In this document: piece after piece, positions 54,471 to 60,446 of the stretch
How positions within the stretch are numbered: position 1 is the first letter of the stretch
Layout of the letters: every line of letters starts with the position of its first letter
Source: an uncultured Prevotellaceae bacterium
Lineage (GTDB): Bacteria > Bacteroidota > Bacteroidia > Bacteroidales > Muribaculaceae
NCBI GenBank assembly: GCA_905210415.1
Contig: CAJLWM010000007.1
Span: 1-60,446, forward strand
Length of the DNA: 60,446 nt
Reading direction: 5' to 3'
Notes under the pieces: model-generated
Seen by the model: only the letters and a program-made list of their open reading frames with translations
Told to the model about the DNA's origin: nothing
The model's database searches: none
Made by a program: the position numbers and the translations under genes

Positions 54471-56512
54471 TGTATCGTACGCCTCTGCTGCAAGTGCCGT
54501 TGCTACGTGTGGCATTGCCATTCGTGGTGGGCATACTGCTGTGCAGTGCTATGCCAGCGCTATGGTGCGTGTGGGTGGCAATCGTGCTTGGCGTGGCAGC
54601 CGTAGCGGGATTGGTGTGCGTGTATGCTTTGTGCGGGCCGATGCGCCGATCGCAGGTGGTAATGGCGCCGATAGTGGCGCTGTCGGTGGCGCTGGGTATG
54701 GGCGATGCATGGCTGAGTCTGCCGCCTGACCTGGGAGAGAAGTTTTGCGACGATAAGCCAATCGTTGGCACGGTGACTCGTGTGAAGCAAAACGAGGCGT
54801 CAACCTCGCTGATGGTGCGTACGTCGGAGGCGGGAGTGGTGTCGCTGCTGATCAACGGCAATGCCTATGGCTATTCGGCTGGAGATAGAGTGGCTTTTCG
54901 CCCGAACCTCGAAAAAATAAGAAATTCAGGAAATCCTTATGAGTTTGATTACCGGCGATATATGCTTGAGCAGTCGTCGGCATATAGTCAATTTATAAAT
55001 GACGCGTCGGGTGTGCCCATTGTGGGTCGCTCGTTGTCGCCGTATTATTGGTTGCAGCGAGTTCGCGGTGGCATACGATCGAGCGTGATGAATGCCGAGG
55101 TGTCGCCGCAGACCAAGTCGCTGCTCACGGCGTTGCTACTTGGTTATGGCGCGGATATCGATCCTTCGTTCAGAACGCTGATGTCGCAGGCGGGTGTTGC
55201 CCACATTGTGGCATTGAGCGGATTGCACGTGGGGTTGGTGGCTTTGTTTGTGGTGTGGCTGCTTATGCCCGTGCTACGCAAAGGCAGACTGAAGGCGCGA
55301 GTGATGTGTGTGGCTTTGGCTATAATGGCCTTTGCCATGTTTACCGGGCTGTCGCCATCGGTGTCGAGAGCGGCGCTTATGGCCGCGTTTGGTGCAGTGG
55401 CGGTGGTGAGCAATCGGCGTGTGATGTCGCTTAATGTGCTGCTCGGAGCTGCGTTGCTGATACTTGTAGTTTCGCCCAACTCGCTGTATGATGTGGGTTT
55501 TCTGCTCAGTTTCGTCACGGTGGCTTCGCTGTTGATAGCGTACAGCAAATTGCAGGGTGTGCTCAACGTGCGAAATCGAGTGGTGCGCTATGTGGCGTTT
55601 TGCGTGTCGGTTTCTGTGGTTTCGATGCTGTCAACCTCGGCATTAACGGCATATTATTTCCACACGGTGTCAATTCTGGCTTTTATTGCCAATCTGATAG
55701 TGTTGCCGCTGATGCCGGTGTATGTGGCTGTCGCGGCGGTGTATGTGGCGCTGCTTGTTGCGGGAGTGGATGTGACATTGCTTGCTATCGTGCTTGATTG
55801 TGGCACGGCTGCCTTTGCATGGGTGGTGGATGTCTTTGGCAACTTGTCGTTCTCGCATATAGATAATGTGTGGATTACTACTTATGTGGTGGCTGCGTAT
55901 TATTTTGCGATTGTGTCGCTGGGTGTGATGTTTGTGCTGAAGCGCAAGGGCGTGGCGGTGATGGCGTTTCTTGTGGCAACTATTGCCGGTGTGGCTATAC
56001 ATATAGTGAATATGAGCATTGCCCCTCAAGAAGGATTGATAGTGCTCAATTCCTATAATTCCACGCCAGTGTTTTATTTCCGGGCGCATAAGGGGTATTT
56101 GTGGTGCCCCGACCGCGAGGTGGATGTAGATGATTTTTCGGCAAAGCATAGAGCGCTGTTGTGTCGGCTGGGCATAGATACTGTTGTGCCGATAGAAGAA
56201 CCGTGCGCCGTGGCAGGTTGTGAGTTCCAGCACCATTATGCGTTCGTTATGGGACACCGTATTGTGGTGATTGGCGGAAAATCGGCAATCACTAAAGAAG
56301 GGCTGCTTGCCGTTGATGCCGACTACGCCATAGTGCCGTATGATTGCCGAACCAATCTGCCGTGGGAGCAGGTGCGCGATGGTGCTCGCTGCATAGTGCT
56401 TTCGGGCGGAATGTGGCGGGATAAGCTTGATAAGGTGAAAACTGATTTGTCGCAACTCGGCATTCCATATTATTCGTTGAAGGATAGTGGTGCGATAGTT
56501 TTGTATAGATAG
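54470..56512 (+). CDS. comEC: ComEC/Rec2 family DNA-uptake channel protein
   Basis: A 680-residue polytopic membrane protein related to the ComEC channel that moves single-stranded DNA across the inner membrane. It has an N-terminal DUF4131/OB-type domain, the Competence domain (AGVAHIVALSGLHVGLVALF, YDVGFLLSFVTVASLLIAYS) and a short C-terminal region that is a degenerate metallo-beta-lactamase fold without a visible HxHxDH motif. That truncation is usual in Bacteroidota. No other competence genes are near, so natural transformation cannot be claimed. Confidence 0.87.
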   Translation: MYRTPLLQVPLLRVALPFVVGILLCSAMPALWCVWVAIVLGVAAVAGLVCVYALCGPMRRSQVVMAPIVALSVALGMGDAWLSLPPDLGEKFCDDKPIVGTVTRVKQNEASTSLMVRTSEAGVVSLLINGNAYGYSAGDRVAFRPNLEKIRNSGNPYEFDYRRYMLEQSSAYSQFINDASGVPIVGRSLSPYYWLQRVRGGIRSSVMNAEVSPQTKSLLTALLLGYGADIDPSFRTLMSQAGVAHIVALSGLHVGLVALFVVWLLMPVLRKGRLKARVMCVALAIMAFAMFTGLSPSVSRAALMAAFGAVAVVSNRRVMSLNVLLGAALLILVVSPNSLYDVGFLLSFVTVASLLIAYSKLQGVLNVRNRVVRYVAFCVSVSVVSMLSTSALTAYYFHTVSILAFIANLIVLPLMPVYVAVAAVYVALLVAGVDVTLLAIVLDCGTAAFAWVVDVFGNLSFSHIDNVWITTYVVAAYYFAIVSLGVMFVLKRKGVAVMAFLVATIAGVAIHIVNMSIAPQEGLIVLNSYNSTPVFYFRAHKGYLWCPDREVDVDDFSAKHRALLCRLGIDTVVPIEEPCAVAGCEFQHHYAFVMGHRIVVIGGKSAITKEGLLAVDADYAIVPYDCRTNLPWEQVRDGARCIVLSGGMWRDKLDKVKTDLSQLGIPYYSLKDSGAIVLYR

Positions 56513-56588
56513 ATGCACAAATTTGTGTGCTGTTGGATGTTATAATGCTCATTAGCGCAAAAAAAATGCCGTGTTTGATGCGAAATGC

Positions 56589-56619
56589 TTGTGGGAAAGA
56601 AGAAAAAATTGTAAATTTG
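56589..56619 (+). promoter_or_regulatory. Promoter of the rpsU-xerC-hpf run
   Basis: A -33 TTG (56589-56591) and a -7 TAAATTTG (56612-56619) are 20 bases apart. The implied start near 56626 leaves an unusually long leader of about 240 bases before rpsU. Confidence 0.65.
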
Positions 56620-56625
56620 CGACCG

Positions 56626-56864
56626 ATTTCCGCCAGAAAGCTGCGGAACAGACTCAATTAATAGAGAGGAGGATGTGTTTTTTATATTATAAATAACTGA
56701 AAACGAAATAAATATAATAGAAGAAATTACAATCCCCGCAGTGCCACACTGCGGCTGCTGATTGGTGATGCGCGTTGGGCAAAATGCCGGCGCCGCTGAG
56801 AGGTAGGAAAAGGTGGCAAAGAAATAAGAAACAAAAGTAAAAACAAAAAAATAAATTTAGAACA
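56626..56864 (+). promoter_or_regulatory. Long structured rpsU leader
   Basis: The leader contains the SD-like run AGAGAGGAGG (56663-56672) abutting an ATG that opens a 7-codon ORF (56673-56696). It is followed by the strong hairpin CCGCAGTG/CACTGCGG (56736-56754) and a second GC-rich fold (GCGCGTTGGGC to GCCGGCGC, about 56772-56796). The bases just before the rpsU ATG are A/T-rich with no SD. This arrangement suggests autoregulation of bS21, but no known leader family is recognised. Confidence 0.5.
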
Positions 56865-57056
56865 ATGATTATCGTACAAGTTAAGGAAGGCGAAAACATC
56901 GAAAAAGCCCTTAAGAAGTTTAAGAGAAAATATGAAAAGACTGGTGTTGTAAAGGAATTGCGCGCTCGTCAAGCATTTGAAAAGCCATCGGTTACAAACC
57001 GCAAGAAGATGATGAAGGCTGTTTATGTTCAAAAACTTCGTTCGGTAGAAGAATAA
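56865..57056 (+). CDS. rpsU: 30S ribosomal protein bS21
   Basis: A 63-residue basic protein matching bS21: VKEGENIEKALKKFKRKYEK, then ELRARQAFEKPSVTNRKKMM. bS21 sits near the 3' end of 16S rRNA. In studied Bacteroidota ribosomes it helps cover the anti-SD sequence, which explains the scarcity of SD sites in these genomes. It leads the conserved rpsU-xerC-hpf-tRNA-tuf block. Confidence 0.96.
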   Translation: MIIVQVKEGENIEKALKKFKRKYEKTGVVKELRARQAFEKPSVTNRKKMMKAVYVQKLRSVEE

Positions 57057-57135
57057 AAAATAACAAAAGAATTTGTAAAGCTCAATATTTCTTACTATAT
57101 TCGCTTGTGATAACATTAACGTAATCACTTCGAGT

Positions 57136-58044
57136 ATGACTATTGAGGGATTCTTAAAATATTTACGGTATGAACTGAATTATTCGGTTCATACCGTTTT
57201 GTCTTATAAGAACGACCTTGATCAGTTCTCTGGTTTTCTCGGCGGTGATGAGAATGAGTCATTTAAGTTAGCTAATGCGTCGCAGAGCGATGTGCGCAGA
57301 TGGATGATGGCTCGCTCGAATGCCGGTGACGCCCCTCGCACCATACGCCGAAAGGTGCAAGCTGTGCGAGCTCTATATAAATATATGGAGCGCATAGGCG
57401 AAATCGATGATAATCCTGCCGACGAAGTGGAATTGGCAAAAGTGCCGCAACGATTGCCAAGTTATATGCGCACCGAAGCGATGGACACGCTCATAGACGA
57501 GGCGGTGGACGAAAGCGACTTCGAAGCTGTGCGCAACAAGTTGATGGTGATGATGCTCTATGAGACGGGTATTCGCCGTGCCGAACTAATCGACCTGCTC
57601 GACGTGAATGTCGATGCCAGGAAGATGGAGATGAAGGTGCATGGCAAGCGCGACAAGGATAGGGTGGTGCCTTTTGGAGACGAACTGCTGAGATGGATAA
57701 CCATATATCGCAAGTTGCGCGACGATGTGGCCATAGGATGCGAGACATTCTTCATCTGCAAAAGCGGAAAGCCACTGTATGCCTCGCTGGTGTATAAGGT
57801 GGTGCACGAAGCCCTGAAGCAGGTGGGTGGTAGCAACAAATTTTCGCCACACGTGCTACGCCACTCGTTTGCCTCGGCGATGCTCAACCACGGAGCCGAA
57901 TTGAATAATGTGAAAGAACTGCTTGGCCACGAATCGTTGGCGGCTACGCAGGTGTATACTCATATAACGTTTAGTGAACTTAAAGAGAATTACCAATCAG
58001 CCCATCCACGGGCATTAAAAAAAGGAGGACAACATGGAAATTAA
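57136..58044 (+). CDS. xerC: Tyrosine recombinase XerC
   Basis: A 302-residue tyrosine recombinase that with XerD resolves chromosome dimers at dif. The N-terminal SAM-like domain begins FLKYLRYELNYSVHTVLSYK. Catalytic residues are seen in ETGIRRAELIDLL (Arg), HVLRHSFASAML (His and Arg) and LGHESLAATQVYTHI (His and Tyr nucleophile). The C-terminus overlaps the start of hpf by 11 bases. The fixed position between rpsU and hpf marks it as the housekeeping enzyme, not a phage integrase. Confidence 0.92.
   Translation: MTIEGFLKYLRYELNYSVHTVLSYKNDLDQFSGFLGGDENESFKLANASQSDVRRWMMARSNAGDAPRTIRRKVQAVRALYKYMERIGEIDDNPADEVELAKVPQRLPSYMRTEAMDTLIDEAVDESDFEAVRNKLMVMMLYETGIRRAELIDLLDVNVDARKMEMKVHGKRDKDRVVPFGDELLRWITIYRKLRDDVAIGCETFFICKSGKPLYASLVYKVVHEALKQVGGSNKFSPHVLRHSFASAMLNHGAELNNVKELLGHESLAATQVYTHITFSELKENYQSAHPRALKKGGQHGN
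58021..58028 (+). promoter_or_regulatory. hpf: Strong Shine-Dalgarno sequence of hpf
   Basis: AAAGGAGG lies inside the 3' end of xerC, five bases before the hpf ATG at 58034. It is a near-perfect SD at optimal spacing in a window where almost all other starts lack one. Confidence 0.75.
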
Positions 58045-58327
58045 AATTAAAGCCATCCATTTTGACGCATCTGAAAAGTTGGAAAGTTTCATTACTCGCA
58101 AGATCGAACGTCTTGCACGTCGTAACGATGCAATAGAGAAGGTAGATGTTACCTTAAAAGTGATAAAGCCAGAGTCTGCTATGAATAAGGAGGCTGCAAT
58201 CAAACTCGTGATACCACAAGTGGGCGAAGTGTTCGCTTCGAAGGTGGCTGACTCGTTTGAAGAAGCTGTCGACACTGCCATAGATGCTCTTGATCATCAA
58301 CTTGAGAAAACAAAGAGAGATAAATAA
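58034..58327 (+). CDS. hpf: Ribosome hibernation-promoting factor (HPF/RaiA family)
   Basis: A 97-residue short-form HPF that binds the decoding region of idle ribosomes. It shows the family pattern MEIKIKAIHFDASEKLESFI, TRKIERLARRNDAIEKVDV and the C-terminal FEEAVDTAIDALDHQLEKTK. It overlaps xerC by 11 bases and has a strong SD sequence. It is the last protein gene before the tRNA-tuf part. Confidence 0.93.
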   Translation: MEIKIKAIHFDASEKLESFITRKIERLARRNDAIEKVDVTLKVIKPESAMNKEAAIKLVIPQVGEVFASKVADSFEEAVDTAIDALDHQLEKTKRDK

Positions 58328-58354
58328 TAATTAGTGGCAAATTCCTTGCGAGGC

Positions 58355-58380
58355 GTGCGGCACCATTAATGGTGTCGCAC
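58355..58380 (+). other. Stable hairpin after hpf
   Basis: GTGCGGCACCAT and ATGGTGTCGCAC (58355-58380) form a 10- to 12-pair stem with one G-U pair. No T-run follows, so it is more likely a structured RNA element or mRNA 3' end than a standard terminator. Confidence 0.5.
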
Positions 58381-58399
58381 ACCAGGGAAAAGCGAGGCA

Positions 58400-58476
58400 T
58401 GAGCTGATGTTCGACCTTTCTGCCAGATGCGTGGCGCCGTATGATGCGCCGAGTGACAGGAGGGTCGAATTTTTTT
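58400..58476 (+). ncRNA. Candidate structured RNA ending in an intrinsic terminator
   Basis: TTCGACC (58410-58416) pairs with GGTCGAA (58463-58469) directly before seven T's (58470-58476). Inside, GGCGC/GCGCC (58433-58450) forms a second hairpin, and the flanks CTTTCTG and CAGGAGG may extend the outer stem. It lies between hpf and the tRNA promoter. It could be the hpf transcript's terminator with a large loop or a small RNA of its own. No known RNA family is recognised. Confidence 0.4.
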
Positions 58477-58608
58477 GCCCGAAAGGGCGAATGCTATATA
58501 TAATGTGCGTTTTTGCCCGTTTTCAGCATATTAGATGGTGCTTCCGGGATGCTTTGGTGGTCGGAGACAAAGAAAATGAAATTATTTTGCAAAAAAAATG
58601 TGGGAATA

Positions 58609-58639
58609 TTTGTTGATTAAAAAAATATGCGTAACTTTG
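58609..58639 (+). promoter_or_regulatory. Promoter of the tRNA-tuf transcript
   Basis: A -33 TTTG (58609-58612) and a -7 TAACTTTG (58632-58639) are 19 bases apart, an excellent consensus match 46 bases before tRNA-Thr. Confidence 0.75.
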
Positions 58640-58684
58640 CACTCGCTTATGCACAATGTGGTTTTCCATAAGTGCTGGGGTGAT

Positions 58685-58758
58685 GCCTCTTTAGCTCAGT
58701 TGGCCAGAGCACGTGATTTGTAATCTCGGGGTCGTTGGTTCGAATCCGACAAGAGGCT
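58685..58758 (+). tRNA. tRNA-Thr (UGU)
   Basis: The acceptor arms GCCTCTT and AAGAGGC pair fully; the anticodon loop TTTGTAA gives UGU. The anticodon stem CGTGA/TCTCG has a U-U mispair at its third position. The T-arm is GTTGG/CCGAC. CCA is not encoded. Confidence 0.93.
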
Positions 58759-58806
58759 CAAAAAAAAGAAAGTGGAAGCAAACGAGTGTTGTGAAAGCTT
58801 TTTTAA

Positions 58807-58889
58807 GGGTAGTTTCCAGAGCGGCCAAATGGGGCAGACTGTAAATCTGCTGTCTTTCGACTTCGGTGGTTCGAATCCATCACTACCCA
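58807..58889 (+). tRNA. tRNA-Tyr (GUA)
   Basis: Class II tRNA with acceptor arms GGGTAGT and ACTACCC, an anticodon stem GCAGA/TCTGC around CTGTAAA (GUA), and a long variable arm. The discriminator is A and CCA is not encoded. Confidence 0.95.
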
Positions 58890-58909
58890 CGCCCTTAAAA
58901 CGGTGGTTC

Positions 58910-58981
58910 GCCAATGTAGCTCAGGGGTAGAGCGCTTCCTTGGTAAGGAAGAGGTCGCGGGTTCAATTCCCGCCATCGGCT
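58910..58981 (+). tRNA. tRNA-Thr (GGU)
   Basis: The anticodon stem CTTCC/GGAAG holds TTGGTAA, giving GGU. The acceptor arms GCCAATG and CATCGGC pair except for an A-C mispair at the fourth position (position 4 against 69). CCA is not encoded. Confidence 0.92.
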
Positions 58982-59103
58982 CAAAGAAAGTGAAATTCTG
59001 AGTTGACAAAATAAAGTCAGGTGAGAATAAAAAAAACTTTCGATTAAAAATAAATATTAAACGACAATACGTTAATCATTTAATCAAAAAATAGCAAAAA
59101 GTT

Positions 59104-60291
59104 ATGGCAAAAGAGAAATTTGAAAGAACCAAGCCACACGTTAACATTGGTACTATTGGCCACGTTGACCACGGTAAAACTACTTTGACTGCTGCCATCT
59201 CTAAGGTCCTTCACGATAAGGGCTTCGGTGGAGAAGATGTTAAGTCATTCGATCAGATTGACAACGCTCCAGAAGAGAAGGAACGCGGTATCACTATCAA
59301 CACTTCTCACATTGAGTATGAAACTGCAACACGTCACTATGCACACGTAGACTGCCCGGGTCACGCCGACTACGTTAAGAACATGGTTACTGGTGCTGCG
59401 CAAATGGACGGTGCAATCGTAGTAGTTGCTGCAACTGACGGTCCTATGCCTCAAACTCGTGAACACATCCTTTTGGCTCGCCAAGTAAACGTTCCACGTC
59501 TTGTTGTATTCTTGAACAAGTGTGATATGGTTGACGACCCAGAACTTCTCGAACTCGTTGAAATGGATATGCAAGATCTTCTTACACAATATGAATTCGA
59601 AGAAGATACTCCAATCATCCGCGGTTCTGCACTTGGTGCATTGAACGGTGAACCACAATGGGTTGACAAAGTTATGGAACTTATGGATGCTGTTGACAGC
59701 TGGATTCAATTGCCTCCACGTGCAACTGACAAGCCATTCTTGATGCCAGTTGAAGACGTATTCTCAATCACTGGTCGTGGTACTGTTGCTACAGGCCGTA
59801 TCGAAACAGGTGTTGTTAAGGTAGGTGACGAAGTTCAAATCATGGGTCTTGGTGCTGAAATGAAGTCAGTTGTTACTGGCGTTGAAATGTTCCGCAAGCT
59901 CCTTGATGAAGGTGAAGCAGGTGACAACGTAGGTCTTCTTCTTCGTGGTATCGACAAGAAGGAACTTAAGCGTGGTATGGTAATCTGCCACCCAGGATGT
60001 GTTAAACCACACGACGAATTCAAGGCTCAAGTTTACGTCTTGACTGAAAAAGAAGGTGGTCGTCACACTCCATTCCGTAACCACTACCGTCCACAATTCT
60101 ATATACGTACACTCGACGTAACTGGTGAAATCACTCTTCCAGAAGGCGTTGAAATGGTAATGCCTGGTGACCACGTAACTATCCAAGTTAAGTTGATCAC
60201 TCCAGTAGCATGCGACCTTGGTTTGCGTTTCGCTATCCGTGAAGGTGGTCGTACAGTAGGTTCTGGCCAGATCATCGAAATCATTGACTAA
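59104..60291 (+). CDS. tuf: Elongation factor Tu
   Basis: EF-Tu delivers aminoacyl-tRNA to the ribosome. The 395-residue protein shows the G motifs [33 protein letters not shown] and SALGALNG, and the domain II/III marks [15 protein letters not shown] and [13 protein letters not shown]. Base usage is more A/T-biased and codon-biased than neighbours, as expected for a very highly expressed gene. It follows tRNA-Thr and precedes tRNA-Trp. Confidence 0.98.
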   Translation: MAKEKFERTKPHVNIGTIGHVDHGKTTLTAAISKVLHDKGFGGEDVKSFDQIDNAPEEKERGITINTSHIEYETATRHYAHVDCPGHADYVKNMVTGAAQMDGAIVVVAATDGPMPQTREHILLARQVNVPRLVVFLNKCDMVDDPELLELVEMDMQDLLTQYEFEEDTPIIRGSALGALNGEPQWVDKVMELMDAVDSWIQLPPRATDKPFLMPVEDVFSITGRGTVATGRIETGVVKVGDEVQIMGLGAEMKSVVTGVEMFRKLLDEGEAGDNVGLLLRGIDKKELKRGMVICHPGCVKPHDEFKAQVYVLTEKEGGRHTPFRNHYRPQFYIRTLDVTGEITLPEGVEMVMPGDHVTIQVKLITPVACDLGLRFAIREGGRTVGSGQIIEIID

Positions 60292-60331
60292 TACTCCTGA
60301 ATAAGGATATTATCTCGAGATAAAATCAAAG

Positions 60332-60373
60332 ATTCCGGTTGTTGAATCTGAAATATGTGAATATAACCGGAAT
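60332..60373 (+). other. Hairpin between tuf and tRNA-Trp
   Basis: ATTCCGGTT (60332-60340) pairs exactly with AACCGGAAT (60365-60373), ending 5 bases before tRNA-Trp. There is no T-run, so it may mark mRNA/tRNA processing rather than termination. Confidence 0.5.
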
Positions 60374-60378
60374 TATCT

Positions 60379-60446
60379 ACGGGAATAGCTCAGTCGGTAG
60401 AGCACTGGTCTCCAAAACCAGGTGTCGGGAGTTCGAGCCTCTCTTC
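60379..60446 (+). tRNA. tRNA-Trp (CCA), 3' end cut by the window edge
   Basis: It begins ACGGGAATAGCTCAGTCGG; the anticodon loop TCTCCAAAA gives CCA. The window stops inside the 3' acceptor arm (CTCTCTTC). This position after tuf is the usual one in Bacteroidales. Confidence 0.93.

Noticed and set aside
54470..56512. A competence locus
   Set aside because: Only comEC is present, and its lactamase-like tail is degenerate; one gene does not support a DNA-uptake system claim.
55670..56518. 282-codon minus-strand ORF opposite comEC
   Set aside because: Its extreme His content (HxH and HIH runs) is the signature of a reversed hydrophobic gene, not a metal-binding protein.
57136..58044. Tyrosine recombinase as a mobile-element integrase
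   Set aside because: Fixed synteny rpsU-xerC-hpf and a normal XerC length mark it as the chromosome-dimer resolvase; no att sites or phage genes are near.

Overview
The window reads as a chromosomal contig from a Bacteroidales bacterium. Supporting evidence: type IX secretion (T9SS) core genes, surface proteins with T9SS-type C-terminal tails, Bacteroidota-only families (DUF3098, DUF4230, DUF5606), repeated TAnnTTTG promoter -7 boxes, and starts that nearly all lack a Shine-Dalgarno (SD) sequence. The gene content would suit Muribaculaceae or Prevotellaceae, but the family cannot be fixed by reading alone. Both ends look like assembly breaks: the left edge lies inside an interrupted surface-protein gene, and the right edge cuts a tRNA-Trp.

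Layout. 1-1.5 kb: 3' part of a T9SS cargo gene. 1.6-5.7 kb: the envelope/tRNA-modification run ftsX, DUF3098, uppP, truB, queA. 5.8-7.1 kb: two DUF4230 proteins on the minus strand. 7.5-8.4 kb: fabI. 8.7-14.8 kb, minus strand: an OmpA/TPR lipoprotein, two GYF_2-CD225 membrane proteins behind a Sel1-repeat protein, a CoA transferase and a small membrane protein. 15.1-18.2 kb: argH, an aldo/keto reductase coupled to a Rieske-like lipoprotein, and tRNA-Leu. 18.2-30.4 kb: a module of exported proteins (amidase, BspA-like LRR protein, subtilisin-like protease, giant GLUG adhesin, hypothetical) bracketed by two inverted copies of a short repeat element. 30.4-37.4 kb, minus strand: T9SS genes porT, porP, gldK, gldL, gldM, gldN. 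37.5-47.5 kb: sensor kinase, glycosyltransferase, Xaa-Pro aminopeptidase, gamma carbonic anhydrase, tricorn-like protease and a secreted hypothetical. 47.6-52.3 kb, minus strand: uvrA and small hypotheticals, including a 35-codon ORF coupled to a lipoprotein gene. 52.5-56.5 kb: DUF5606, NlpC/P60 lipoprotein, aroE, comEC. 56.6-60.4 kb: the translation block rpsU, xerC, hpf, tRNA-Thr, tRNA-Tyr, tRNA-Thr, tuf, tRNA-Trp.

How the parts fit together. The T9SS motor and outer-membrane ring genes sit beside the cargo they probably export, so the 18-37 kb region reads as a secretion machine plus surface-protease/adhesin payload. The translation block carries the most interesting regulatory sequence: a long structured rpsU leader with an SD-like site far from any good start, and a strong SD in front of hpf in a genome that otherwise seems not to use SD sequences. 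I found no CRISPR array, prophage or complete insertion sequence. The best candidates for something undescribed are the inverted repeat element and the 12-kb cargo module it brackets, the Rieske-fold lipoprotein with two CxxC pairs, the GYF_2-CD225/Sel1 operon, and the rpsU/hpf leader features.
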